This document shows positions 24,685 through 33,588 of a DNA stretch of 46,973 bases, piece by piece. Both the position numbers and the translations under genes were made by a program. The notes beneath the pieces were generated by a model, which was not told where the DNA came from, searched no databases, and saw only the letters and a list, made by a program, of their open reading frames with translations. Each line of letters opens with the position of its first letter. Position 1 is the stretch's first letter. The stretch is from Lachnospiraceae bacterium (lineage in GTDB: Bacteria > Bacillota > Clostridia > Lachnospirales > Lachnospiraceae): positions 1-46,973 of the forward strand of contig CAJSZQ010000032.1 of the NCBI GenBank assembly GCA_910574185.1. Reading direction: 5' to 3'.

Positions 24685-27600
24685 ATGGCATTTGCACATT
24701 TACACGTTCATACAGAGTACAGCCTGTTGGACGGTTCTAATAAAATTAAAGAGTGTATCGGTCGGGTGAAAGAGCTGGGGATGAACAGCGTGGCAATTAC
24801 AGACCATGGCGTGATGTTCGGCGTAATTGATTTTTACCGGGCGGCAAAAGCGGCGGGAATCAAACCGGTTATCGGAAGCGAGGTATATGTGGCGCCAGGC
24901 TCCAGATTCAAAAAAGATCCGGGACAGGGCGGAGAGGATCGATATTATCATTTGGTTCTTCTTGCGGAGAACGAGACAGGCTATCACAACTTGATGAAAA
25001 TAGTGTCCAGGGGATTTACGGAAGGATATTATTATAAGCCAAGGGTGGATATTGAGGTGCTTGAGACCTACCATGAAGGCATTATTGCTTTGAGCGCATG
25101 TCTGGCAGGAGAGGTACAAAAGTATATATCCAGAGGACTTTATGAGGAGGGGAAAAAAGCTGCGCTCCGTTATGAGAGGATATTTGGAAAGGGGAACTTT
25201 TTTCTGGAGCTGCAGGACCATGGGATTTCCATGCAGCAGACAGTGAATCAGTCGCTCCTGCGTCTGAGTGCAGAGACAGGTCTTCCCCTTGTGGCTACGA
25301 ATGACGTGCACTATACTTTTGCGGATGACGTGAAGCCTCATGATATTCTGTTGTGTCTGCAGACTGGCAAGAAGCTTGCGGATGAGGACCGTATGCGCTA
25401 TGAAGGAGGCCAGTACTATATTAAGTCCGAGGAAGAGATGCGGACACTCTTTCCCTATGCGCTGGAGGCGATTGAAAATACGCAGAAGATTGCCGACCGA
25501 TGTAACGTCGAGATTGAATTTGGAGTTACCAAACTTCCGAAATATGACGTGCCGGGTGGAAAAACTTCCTGGCAGTATCTAAATGAACTGTGCTATGAAG
25601 GTCTGGAGCGGCTTTATCGTCCTGTGCCGGAGGAATTAAGGGAACGGCTGGCCTATGAGCTTTCGGTCATTCAGGATATGGGATATGTGGATTATTTTCT
25701 GATTGTCTGGGATTTTATCAAGTATGCAAAAGATCATGGCATCATGGTAGGGCCGGGGCGCGGTTCCGCGGCTGGAAGCGTGGTGTCTTACTGTCTGGGG
25801 ATTACAACCATTGACCCAATCAAATACCAGCTTCTGTTCGAGCGTTTTCTGAATCCGGAACGTGTATCCATGCCGGATATCGACGTGGATTTTGCACCTG
25901 AAGGCAGGCAGCAGGTAATTGACTATGTAAGCCAGAAATACGGCGCGGACTGCGTGGTGCAGATTGTCACTTTCGGTACGCTGGCGGCAAGAGGCGTAAT
26001 TCGCGATGTGGGGCGGGTAATGGATTTACCATACGCTTTTGTGGATAATATTGCCAAGATGATTCCCAAGGAGTTGAATATTACGCTCAAGGGAGCCATG
26101 GAGAAGAACGGAGAACTCCGGAAGCTGTACGAAGAGGATGAACAAGTAAAAGAACTTATTGATATGTCCAAACGTCTGGAGGGGCTGCCGAGGCACACGT
26201 CTATGCATGCGGCGGGCGTGGTAATCAGCCAGAAGTCTATCGACGAGTATGTCCCCCTGTCGCTTGGTTCGGACGGTTCAATCACAACCCAGTTTACCAT
26301 GACTACTTTGGAGGAGCTGGGGCTTTTGAAAATGGATTTTCTGGGGCTTCGGAATCTGACGGTGATTAAAAGCGCTCAGGAACTGATTAAAAAGAGTACC
26401 GGAAAAGAAATTGATTTAGATAAGATAGATTATAATGATAAAGCGGTGCTGGATTATGTGGGAACCGGGAAAACAGACGGAGTATTCCAATTAGAGAGCG
26501 CCGGAATGAAAAGCTTTATCAAGGAGCTGAAACCAAAGAGCCTGGAGGATATCATCGCGGGAATCGCTTTGTACCGCCCAGGGCCGATGGACTTTATTCC
26601 CCAGTATATCCGGGGAAAGAATAATCAGGATATGATTACCTATGACTGCCCTCAGCTTGAGCCGATTCTGGAGCCTACTTACGGATGTATAGTGTATCAG
26701 GAACAGGTTATGCAGATTGTGCGGGATTTGGCAGGCTATACCCTTGGACGCAGCGACTTGTTACGCCGCGCCATGTCCAAGAAAAAGGGCGATGTGATGA
26801 AAAAGGAGCGGCAGAGCTTCGTATATGGAAATGAAGCGGAGGGGGTTCCCGGATGTGTGAATAACGGAATCGACGAAGCGACAGCCAATAAGATATACGA
26901 TGAGATGATTGATTTTGCCAAATATGCATTTAATAAGTCTCATGCGGCGGCGTATGCAGTTGTATCCTATCAGACGGCATATTTGAAGTATTATTATCCG
27001 GTTGAGTTTATGGCGGCTCTTATGACCTCTGTCATAGATAATTCGTCTAAGGTTGCAGAGTATATATACAGCAGCCGGCAGATGGGAATTAAGATTCTCC
27101 CGCCGGATATCAATAAAGGTGAAGGAGACTTTTCTGTGGATAACGGCAGCATCCGCTATGGTCTGGCGTCGATTAAAAGTGTGGGAAGACCGGTCATTCA
27201 GGTGATTGTAAATGAGCGTGAAAAGGGCGGTCCTTTTAAGAGTCTGAAGGATTTTCTGGAGCGGCTCTCCGGTAAGGAAACGAATAAACGTACTATAGAG
27301 AACTTCATTAAGGCGGGGGTATTTGACAGCTTTGGCGGTACGAGGAAGCAGTTTATGATGATTTATCTGAAGATATTAGAGCAGGTAAATCAGGAGCGCA
27401 AATACTCCATGACTGGTCAAATGTCTTTATTTGACTTTGTAGATGAGGAACAGAAGAAGGAATTTGATATTCCTCTTCCAGACGTGGGAGAGTATGAAAA
27501 GGAGACGATGCTGGCATTAGAGAAGGAAGTTCTGGGAGTTTATCTGACGGGACATCCTTTGGAAGATTATGAAGAAAAGTGGAAAAAGGGCATTTCCAAA

Positions 27601-28146
27601 ACAACATTAGATTTCCAGATTGACGATGAAACCGGACGGGCGAGAGTTGTTGACGGAACAAAAGAAACTATCGGCGGAATGATTACTGCAAAGACCGTCA
27701 AATATACGAAGACGAATCAGATTATGGCATTTCTCACGATTGAAGATTTGGCGGGAACAGTAGAGGTGGTGGTATTCCCCAGAGACTATGAGCGAAATCA
27801 GAAGTATTTAAACGAGGATGACAAGGTGTTTGTAAGGGGCAGAGTGTCTGAAGAGGATGAGGCGCCTAGTAAGCTGATTTGTGAGAAGATTATTCCTTTT
27901 GAACAGACGAAGAAAGAGCTGTGGATTCAGTATGCGGATAAGACGGCGTACTTAGAGGACGAAGCTCATCTCTTCGATATGCTGAGGGAATCGGAAGGAC
28001 AGGATACCGTAGTAATCTATTGCAAAGCAGAGCGGGCGGTAAAAAGACTGCCGGCAGGGAGGAATATTCAGATTGAGCCGGTGATTCTTGGGAGGCTCGC
28101 TAACTATTATGGAGAGTCCCAGGTAAAGGTGGTTGAAAAAAAGTAG
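24685..28146 (+). CDS. dnaE: DNA polymerase III subunit alpha, DnaE type
   Basis: A C-family replicative DNA polymerase. The N-terminal PHP domain has intact metal residues (HLHVHTEYSLLDG, then AITDHGVMFG). The polymerase core contains GPGRGSAAGSVVSY and the catalytic aspartates in MPDIDVDF; a helix-hairpin-helix and an OB-fold (GGMITAKTVKYTKTNQIMAF) complete the C-terminus. The 1153-residue length is that of DnaE rather than PolC. In Firmicutes with both enzymes, DnaE extends RNA primers before PolC takes over. ATG follows a purine-rich site AGCAGGGTG. It lies in the middle of the plus-strand run. Confidence 0.97.
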   Translation: MAFAHLHVHTEYSLLDGSNKIKECIGRVKELGMNSVAITDHGVMFGVIDFYRAAKAAGIKPVIGSEVYVAPGSRFKKDPGQGGEDRYYHLVLLAENETGYHNLMKIVSRGFTEGYYYKPRVDIEVLETYHEGIIALSACLAGEVQKYISRGLYEEGKKAALRYERIFGKGNFFLELQDHGISMQQTVNQSLLRLSAETGLPLVATNDVHYTFADDVKPHDILLCLQTGKKLADEDRMRYEGGQYYIKSEEEMRTLFPYALEAIENTQKIADRCNVEIEFGVTKLPKYDVPGGKTSWQYLNELCYEGLERLYRPVPEELRERLAYELSVIQDMGYVDYFLIVWDFIKYAKDHGIMVGPGRGSAAGSVVSYCLGITTIDPIKYQLLFERFLNPERVSMPDIDVDFAPEGRQQVIDYVSQKYGADCVVQIVTFGTLAARGVIRDVGRVMDLPYAFVDNIAKMIPKELNITLKGAMEKNGELRKLYEEDEQVKELIDMSKRLEGLPRHTSMHAAGVVISQKSIDEYVPLSLGSDGSITTQFTMTTLEELGLLKMDFLGLRNLTVIKSAQELIKKSTGKEIDLDKIDYNDKAVLDYVGTGKTDGVFQLESAGMKSFIKELKPKSLEDIIAGIALYRPGPMDFIPQYIRGKNNQDMITYDCPQLEPILEPTYGCIVYQEQVMQIVRDLAGYTLGRSDLLRRAMSKKKGDVMKKERQSFVYGNEAEGVPGCVNNGIDEATANKIYDEMIDFAKYAFNKSHAAAYAVVSYQTAYLKYYYPVEFMAALMTSVIDNSSKVAEYIYSSRQMGIKILPPDINKGEGDFSVDNGSIRYGLASIKSVGRPVIQVIVNEREKGGPFKSLKDFLERLSGKETNKRTIENFIKAGVFDSFGGTRKQFMMIYLKILEQVNQERKYSMTGQMSLFDFVDEEQKKEFDIPLPDVGEYEKETMLALEKEVLGVYLTGHPLEDYEEKWKKGISKTTLDFQIDDETGRARVVDGTKETIGGMITAKTVKYTKTNQIMAFLTIEDLAGTVEVVVFPRDYERNQKYLNEDDKVFVRGRVSEEDEAPSKLICEKIIPFEQTKKELWIQYADKTAYLEDEAHLFDMLRESEGQDTVVIYCKAERAVKRLPAGRNIQIEPVILGRLANYYGESQVKVVEKK

Positions 28147-28194
28147 CAGATAGGTTACAATGGTTGAGACAGGGAACTTGGAGGGACGTTGGAC

Positions 28195-29010
28195 ATGGAA
28201 GATTTAAAAAAGGCGCCGATTGGAGTGTTTGATTCCGGCGTAGGGGGATTGACGGTGGCCAGAGAGATTATGCGTCAGCTTCCTGATGAGAATATCGTTT
28301 ACTTTGGAGATACAGCCAGGCTTCCTTATGGAAGCAAGTCGAAAGATTCTATTATTCGGTTTTCCAGACAGATTATTCGTTTTTTGCAGACCAGACATGT
28401 CAAGGCGATTGTGATTGCATGCAATACTGCTACCGCACAGGCGTTAGAGACAGTCAGACAGGAATTTGACACGCCGATTATCGGAGTGATTGAACCGGGC
28501 GCCAGGGCGGCGATTAACGAGACAAAGAATAAGAAAATCGGGGTGGCCGGAACAGAAGGAACCATTTTGAGTCAGATGTATACCAGGGTGATTCATGAGA
28601 TAGAGCCGGAAGCAGAAGTTATGGGGAAGGCGTGTCCGCTGTTTGTGCCTTTGGTGGAGGAAGGATTTACCAAGCATCACATTACCGAGGAAGTGATTGA
28701 CATCTATTTGAGAGAGATGAAGGAGTCGGAAGTGGACACCATGATTCTTGGCTGCACACATTATCCCCTGCTGCGCTCTGCAATTATAGAATATATGGGC
28801 GAAGGCGTTCGTATTGTTAATCCCGCATACGAGGCGGCTATGGATTTAAAAAAGCTGCTGAAAGAAAAGAATATGAACAAAGAAGACGGAGAATTTAATA
28901 GATATGAATTTTATGTCAGTGATGCGGCTGCAAAGTTCAAACAATTTGCTAATTCAGTCCTTCCATATAATGTAGAAACAATTCATCAGGTTAATATTGA
29001 GGAATTTTAA
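28195..29010 (+). CDS. murI: glutamate racemase
   Basis: Interconverts L- and D-glutamate for peptidoglycan synthesis without a cofactor. The two catalytic cysteines are in VIACNTATAQ and ILGCTHYPLL, and the N-terminal GVFDSGVGGLTVAREI is typical. About 272 residues, normal. ATG 28195 is 9 nt from GGAGGG; the TTG at 28189 is too close. It follows dnaE by 48 bp. Confidence 0.96.
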   Translation: MEDLKKAPIGVFDSGVGGLTVAREIMRQLPDENIVYFGDTARLPYGSKSKDSIIRFSRQIIRFLQTRHVKAIVIACNTATAQALETVRQEFDTPIIGVIEPGARAAINETKNKKIGVAGTEGTILSQMYTRVIHEIEPEAEVMGKACPLFVPLVEEGFTKHHITEEVIDIYLREMKESEVDTMILGCTHYPLLRSAIIEYMGEGVRIVNPAYEAAMDLKKLLKEKNMNKEDGEFNRYEFYVSDAAAKFKQFANSVLPYNVETIHQVNIEEF

Positions 29011-29020
29011 GGAGCAGTCT

Positions 29021-29458
29021 ATGAAGAAAGACGTATTGATTAGTATTGCGGGCCTTCATTATGGTCTGCCGGGGGATGAAGGAGATGAAGAGCCGATTGA
29101 GATAATCACACCGGCATCCTATTATCAGAGAAATGGAAAACATTATATCATCTATGATGAAGTGGCGGAGGGCGTTCCGGGAACGGTTAAGAATACGGTG
29201 AAGATAACAGGCGACACTTTATTTGAAATTAGTAAAAGCGGGGCGGCCGGCACGCGTATGGTATTTGAAAAGGATAAGATTAATATGACCAGCTATGAGA
29301 CGCCTTTTGGAGAATTTCTGGTGGGGATACATACGAAGGATATGCAGATGGACGTTCGTGAGGATGAGATTGACGTGAGTATTTATTATGCATTGGATAT
29401 TAACAATGAACCGCTCTCAGACTGCCGGATTAAGGTGAATGTGAGAGGGATTGGATGA
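29021..29458 (+). CDS. DUF1934 (YwiB-like) beta-barrel protein
   Basis: A small cytoplasmic protein of about 145 residues with the pattern of DUF1934: DVLISIAGLHYG, YYQRNGKHYIIYDE, TVKITGDTLFEI and an ending rich in alternating hydrophobic residues (VSIYYALDIN, then IKVNV). The fold is expected to be a lipocalin-like barrel. Function is not established. ATG 29021 follows GGAG by 6 nt; the open frame starts inside murI. It is the last gene of the long plus-strand run and is followed by a strong terminator. Confidence 0.85.
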   Translation: MKKDVLISIAGLHYGLPGDEGDEEPIEIITPASYYQRNGKHYIIYDEVAEGVPGTVKNTVKITGDTLFEISKSGAAGTRMVFEKDKINMTSYETPFGEFLVGIHTKDMQMDVREDEIDVSIYYALDINNEPLSDCRIKVNVRGIG

Positions 29459-29468
29459 TGGATAAGTA

Positions 29469-29498
29469 AAAAGATTGCGCGGCGGGCGCAATCTTTTT
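29469..29498. terminator. bidirectional intrinsic terminator
   Basis: AAAGATTGCGC and GCGCAATCTTT pair around a five-base loop, flanked by A and T tracts. It ends the DUF1934 gene and the convergent minus-strand gene. Confidence 0.92.
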
Positions 29499-29522
29499 CT
29501 TATGCTTAATATGAGCGGCTTT

Positions 29523-29969
29523 TTAGTTGTCTTTATTCCGAAACTTTGCGAAGAAGCCCTTTTTCTTTTTGGGCGTCTCGAGAGAACCGCGAATCCCTTT
29601 TACCGCTGTAATGTATATTCCGCTTACGGTTGCTTTCACCTCTTTCTTAACCGGAATCTGTTCAAATACTGAACCGTCGCACATCAGCGTCATGATTCTT
29701 GGGCCGATTTTTGCCTTTACCACCGGGACTTTGGAACGCCGCAGATACTTTGGCGTGTTATCAATGACAAACTGTGGAAACCCGGCTTCCCTTAACTTCA
29801 TCATCTTCTTATCAATAATCAGCATGCTCACCTGTTGCGCGGCGGCTTCGAGCTGTTCCTGCTGTGCGTCCTGCTTTTTCTGCATTCTTCTGCCAAGAAA
29901 AGTTAGGACGCCAAGCGCAATAAGTAAAATTACGGCTATCACTAATAAAACGATTGTAACTGTATTCAC
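29523..29969 (-). CDS. small membrane-anchored protein of unknown function
   Basis: About 148 residues. A single N-terminal transmembrane helix (TVTIVLLVIAVILLIALGVL) is followed by a charged, probably coiled-coil stretch (MQKKQDAQQEQLEAAAQQ) and a cytoplasmic beta-rich region with PVVKAKIGPRIMTLMCDGSV and VKATVSGIYITAVKGI; the tail is Lys-rich. I do not recognise a family with a known function. The correct start is GTG 29969, 6 nt after AGGAGG; the longer frame to 29984 includes the ribosome site itself. It is a single-gene unit, convergent with the DUF1934 gene. Confidence 0.8.
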   Translation of the reverse strand: MNTVTIVLLVIAVILLIALGVLTFLGRRMQKKQDAQQEQLEAAAQQVSMLIIDKKMMKLREAGFPQFVIDNTPKYLRRSKVPVVKAKIGPRIMTLMCDGSVFEQIPVKKEVKATVSGIYITAVKGIRGSLETPKKKKGFFAKFRNKDN

Positions 29970-30131
29970 GTAAATCCTCCTCAAATTGTATTCTAATCCA
30001 TGCCGCAGATAGATTGTATTATGCGGCTAAACTGTTATTTATTTTAACATCGTTTTTATCTCAGTGCAAGTGGTTTGAAAGATTAGGACCGTGAATTTCC
30101 TGTGAAAAAGGTTTTTTTTGCTGTTGGATTG

Positions 30132-30140
30132 TGATATACT
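30132..30140 (+). promoter_or_regulatory. extended -10 promoter of the exported isomerase gene
   Basis: TGATATACT fits the extended -10 pattern TGnTATAAT, without a good -35 (a T-run lies at that spacing). It lies about 100 nt before the start codon. Confidence 0.45.
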
Positions 30141-30242
30141 TAAGAACGTTTCAGTATTTTCATAGGATGTTTATAGAATGCTGAAATTCAAATCGGGCGT
30201 AAGGGAAAGGAGAATGATTCATTTGTCTGTATAAAGAGGCGG

Positions 30243-31331
30243 ATGGATAATATAGGTATGATGAAGAGAAAAACAGCGATATTGTTAACAGGAGTATTGG
30301 CGGCGGCGATGAGCCTGGCGGGCTGTTCTGGCAACAGAGCATCGAATGAATATGTGTCAGTCGGCGGGTATAAAGGGATTGAAGTGGCAGACATTGAAGA
30401 GCCGAAAGAGGCAGACGAGGAAACGGTAGAAGAGTATATTCAGGCTGTTTTATCCCAGCATTCTATGCAGGAGGAGATTAAGGATAGAAAAGTAAAGTCT
30501 GGGGATACGGTTAATATAGATTTTGTTGGGAAAATGAACGGAGAGACGTTTGACGGCGGCAGTGCGGAGGGGTATAATCTGGAAATTGGTTCCGGCTCAT
30601 TTATTGAGGGATTTGAGGACAGCATCATTGACCATAAGCCAGGGGAGACCTTTGACTGGAATGGAAATTTTCCGGACCCCTATACGGGTAATCCGGATTA
30701 TTCAGGAAAGGATGTAACGTTTACAATAACAGTAAACTATATCTGCGGAGAGATAACGGTTCCGGAGCTTACGGATGAATTTGTAAAGACGGTTTCGGAA
30801 AAGTCGAAAACGGTAGAGGAATATAAGAAAGAGATTGAGAAACAGCTTACGGAAGGAGGTACGGAGGATTTTGATTTACAGCTTCAGGATGCTGCCTGGA
30901 AGGCTGTGTTTGAGAAAGCGGAGATTAAGAGTTATCCGAACGGCGAGCTGGAAGAGGTGAAGACAATTCTTATGGACCCTATTAAGAAGCAGGCTGAAAA
31001 TGAAAAGATGGAGTTAACAGAGTTTCTTGAGAAGTATTACCAGATGACGGAGGAAGATTTTGAGAAGCAGGCGGAAGCTTATGCAAAAGAGAGCGTCGGG
31101 CAGAAACTGGTAGCCTGGGTAATTGCAGAAGAGGAGAATCTGGTGCCTGGGGATTCCGAATGGGAAAAGGAATACGAGGCTCTTGCAGAGAAAATGGGAT
31201 TTGGAGACGTGGATGCCTTGAAGAAGGCGGCAGAGGCGTCGGGAGAGCCGGAGGAAGTTCTGAAAGACGTTATTATTCAGAATCGAGTGAGGGAGTTTTT
31301 GGCAGAATATGCCATTCAGGTGAAAAAATAG
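30243..31331 (+). CDS. exported trigger-factor-like FKBP peptidyl-prolyl isomerase lipoprotein
   Basis: A surface lipoprotein predicted to assist folding of exported proteins. The N-terminus has a basic segment, a hydrophobic core and lipobox LAGC (Cys28 from ATG 30243). The mature protein carries an FKBP domain at about residues 80-165 (KSGDTVNIDFVGKMNGETFD, then GSFIEGFEDSIIDHKPGE), followed by a helical region like the C-terminal arm of trigger factor (LTDEFVKTVSEKSKTVEEYK and onward to 362). The ribosome-binding N-domain of trigger factor is absent. The start is uncertain: ATG 30243 has only AGAGG 3 nt upstream, while ATG 30258 and 30261 have no clear site. Confidence 0.88.
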   Translation: MDNIGMMKRKTAILLTGVLAAAMSLAGCSGNRASNEYVSVGGYKGIEVADIEEPKEADEETVEEYIQAVLSQHSMQEEIKDRKVKSGDTVNIDFVGKMNGETFDGGSAEGYNLEIGSGSFIEGFEDSIIDHKPGETFDWNGNFPDPYTGNPDYSGKDVTFTITVNYICGEITVPELTDEFVKTVSEKSKTVEEYKKEIEKQLTEGGTEDFDLQLQDAAWKAVFEKAEIKSYPNGELEEVKTILMDPIKKQAENEKMELTEFLEKYYQMTEEDFEKQAEAYAKESVGQKLVAWVIAEEENLVPGDSEWEKEYEALAEKMGFGDVDALKKAAEASGEPEEVLKDVIIQNRVREFLAEYAIQVKK

Positions 31332-31348
31332 AGAACATGGAAGATGAA

Positions 31349-31382
31349 GCGGCAGGCATTTCCGGGAGGAAAGGTCTGCCGC
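31349..31382 (+). terminator. probable terminator after the isomerase gene
   Basis: GCGGCAG (31349-31355) pairs with CTGCCGC (31376-31382) and TTTCC with GGAAA inside. The T-run is short and interrupted, so strength is uncertain. Confidence 0.5.
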
Positions 31383-31450
31383 TATTTAGGTGTGAAATGT
31401 GCGAACGGAAACATGCAGATTGGAAAATTTAAGAAAAAATAAAAAAATAC

Positions 31451-31479
31451 TTGACGAATCCGGGGTGCTGTCATATAAT
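31451..31479 (+). promoter_or_regulatory. strong sigma-A promoter of the PF04392-type ABC operon
   Basis: TTGACG (31451-31456) and a perfect TATAAT (31474-31479) are separated by 17 bp. The start point would be near 31486. Confidence 0.85.
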
Positions 31480-31491
31480 CAAAAACGTCAA

Positions 31492-31547
31492 AACACTTTC
31501 GTGAGTTGAAGCGGAAAAATATTCACGCTTCAACTTGTGAAAGTGTT
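31492..31547 (+). promoter_or_regulatory. long 5'-UTR hairpin
   Basis: Two 22-nt arms, 31492-31513 and 31526-31547, pair at 19 positions with a three-base internal mismatch; the loop is 12 nt. It begins a few nt after the expected transcription start and ends 28 nt before the start codon. There is no T-tract. It could stabilise the mRNA, act as an operator, or regulate translation. No T-box or riboswitch consensus is visible. Confidence 0.65.
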
Positions 31548-31574
31548 AATTAGGAAACAAGGGGGATATGTACA

Positions 31575-32597
31575 ATGAAAAAGAAGATAGTATCTATTAT
31601 GATGGCAGCTGCAATGGTTCTATCGCTTGCAGCCTGTGGAGGCGGTTCGGGTAATGAGAGCAGTGGAAGCAATGGAACGGATAATGAAGAGGAGGCTGGG
31701 AAATCTTCCGGCGAGAGTTATACGATTGGAATCTGTCAGTTGGTGCAGCATGATGCGCTTGATGCGGCTACAGAAGGATTTAAAGACGCGCTTACGGAAT
31801 TGTGCGGAGAAGGTAATGTGTCGTTCGACGAGCAGAATGCACAGGGCGAACACAATATGTGTGCAACGATTGTGAATCAGTTTGTATCCGATGATGTGGA
31901 TTTGATTCTGGCTAATGCGACAGATCCGCTGACAACGGCGGCGTCGGCAACGGCGGAGATTCCGATTATCGGGACTTCTGTTACAGATTATGCTACGGCT
32001 CTTCAGGCTGAGAACTGGACCGGGGCAACGGGAATTAATGTATCAGGAACCAGCGACTTGGCGCCGATTGACGAGCAGGAAGCTATGCTGAAAGAGCTTT
32101 TGCCGGATGCAAAGACAATTGGTATTCTATACTGTTCCGCAGAGCCAAATTCCAAGTATCAGGCAGAGTTGTTTGAGAAGGCTTTGGAAGAAGACGATAT
32201 TGAGTATAAGGAATACACAGCGGCAGATTCCAATGAAATTCAGTCTGTTGTGACAAGCGCGGTTTCCGAAGTAGACGCTATTTATATTCCGACGGACAAT
32301 ACCATGGCGGCAAGTACGGATATTGTTAAAAATGTATGTGTGCCGGCAGGCATTCCGGTCATTGCGGGAGAGCAGGGGATTTGCTCCGGATGCGGAATTG
32401 CAACCCTTTCTATCAGCTACTACGATATCGGATACAAAGCCGGAGAGATGGCGTACGATGTTCTGGCAAACGGCGCGGATATTTCAACTATGGATATTGA
32501 ATTTGCCCCAGAGGTAACGAAGATGTACAACAAAGAAATCTGTGAGGAGCTGAAAATAACCGTACCGGAAGACTATGAGGCGATTGAAACGAAGTAG
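31575..32597 (+). CDS. ABC transporter substrate-binding lipoprotein (PF04392, TrpX-like)
   Basis: An extracellular lipid-anchored binding protein for an importer. The signal ends in lipobox LAACGG (Cys21), followed by a Gly/Ser/Glu linker. The two-lobed PF04392 fold is evident from YTIGICQLVQHDALDAATEG, DLILANATDPLTTAASATA, TIGILYCSAEPNSKYQ, YIPTDNTMAASTDIV and VIAGEQGICSGCGIATLSI. The family is often annotated as a tryptophan/tyrosine transporter, but the ligand here cannot be read from sequence. ATG follows AAGGGGGATATGTACA. It is the first gene of a three-gene operon. Confidence 0.88.
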   Translation: MKKKIVSIMMAAAMVLSLAACGGGSGNESSGSNGTDNEEEAGKSSGESYTIGICQLVQHDALDAATEGFKDALTELCGEGNVSFDEQNAQGEHNMCATIVNQFVSDDVDLILANATDPLTTAASATAEIPIIGTSVTDYATALQAENWTGATGINVSGTSDLAPIDEQEAMLKELLPDAKTIGILYCSAEPNSKYQAELFEKALEEDDIEYKEYTAADSNEIQSVVTSAVSEVDAIYIPTDNTMAASTDIVKNVCVPAGIPVIAGEQGICSGCGIATLSISYYDIGYKAGEMAYDVLANGADISTMDIEFAPEVTKMYNKEICEELKITVPEDYEAIETK

Positions 32598-32607
32598 AAA
32601 GGAATGA

Positions 32608-33588
32608 ATGAAAATGACGGCTTATTTTGCGGCGTTAGACCCTATGAAATTGATTGGCGCCCTGCCGGGGAATGTGGCGCAGGGCCTGATATGGGGAATC
32701 ATGGCGCTGGGTGTGTATATTACCTTCCGTATTCTGGATTTTCCGGATTTGACGGTGGACGGTACGCTGGCAATGGGAGGCGCTGTGGCAGTCATGATGA
32801 TACAGAGTGGTATGCATCCGGCTCTGGTTCTGATTTTTGCTACGGCGGCGGGGATGCTTGGGGGACTTGTAACGGGTATTCTTCATACAGTTTTGGGGAT
32901 TCCTGGGATTCTGGCAAGTATCTTAACTCAGATATCATTGTATTCGGTGAATCTTGGGATAATGGGAAAAGCAAATCAGAGCATAGCCATCGGCCAGAAA
33001 GGACTGGTTGCTTCTATCAGATTCGTATCTGCAGATGACAGCTATCTGTTTTTTGTCAAATTGACTGTAATTTGTCTGGCGCTTGTGGCAGTGGTTTATT
33101 GGATGTTCGGGACCGAGATTGGTTCGGCAATCCGGGCAACCGGATGTAATGAACAGATGGCCAGAGCCCAGGGTATCAATACGAATGTGATTAAAGTAAT
33201 TGCGCTTATGATTTCCAATGGGCTGGTGGGCTTGAGCGGAGGCATTTATGCGCAGTATCAAGGTTCGGCGGACGTTAATTCCGGACGTGGAGCGATTGTA
33301 ATCGGCCTGGCGGCTGTTATTATCAGCGAAGTGATTTTTGGAAAATTATGTGCGGGACGTAAAATCGCATTTGCCTATACTCTTGCAGCGGTATTTGTGG
33401 GAGCGATTCTGTACTATATCACCTACGCGCTGGTGCTGTGGCTGAAGATGCCGTCGGAGTATATGAAGCTGTTTTCTGCAATCGTTGTGGCAGTTTTCCT
33501 TGCGATACCATATCTGAAGGAAAAATATGCTGTGAGACGGAGGAGGGTAAGCTATGGCGTATATGTTAGAAATCCACAATCTCCATAA
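32608..33588 (+). CDS. ABC transporter permease (TrpY-like)
   Basis: The membrane channel of the importer, 326 residues with about eight to nine hydrophobic helices of the BPD_transp_2/branched-chain type. GLIWGIMALGVYITFRILDF and DLTVDGTLAMGGAVA near the N-terminus, and IRATGCNEQMARAQGIN, the cytoplasmic EAA-like loop, are typical of PF04392-linked permeases. ATG 32608 has AAAGGA about 4 nt upstream; ATG 32614 is an alternative. Its end overlaps the ATPase gene by 35 bp. Confidence 0.88.
   Translation: MKMTAYFAALDPMKLIGALPGNVAQGLIWGIMALGVYITFRILDFPDLTVDGTLAMGGAVAVMMIQSGMHPALVLIFATAAGMLGGLVTGILHTVLGIPGILASILTQISLYSVNLGIMGKANQSIAIGQKGLVASIRFVSADDSYLFFVKLTVICLALVAVVYWMFGTEIGSAIRATGCNEQMARAQGINTNVIKVIALMISNGLVGLSGGIYAQYQGSADVNSGRGAIVIGLAAVIISEVIFGKLCAGRKIAFAYTLAAVFVGAILYYITYALVLWLKMPSEYMKLFSAIVVAVFLAIPYLKEKYAVRRRRVSYGVYVRNPQSP

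Noticed and set aside
30214..30234. Six-codon leader peptide with AAAGGAG before the exported isomerase gene
   Set aside because: The ribosome site is only one base from that ATG, too close to work, and the peptide shows no regulatory codon run.
31332..31574. T-box or tryptophan-responsive leader for the TrpXYZ-like importer
   Set aside because: No T-box consensus, specifier loop or terminator pair is visible; only a simple hairpin is present.
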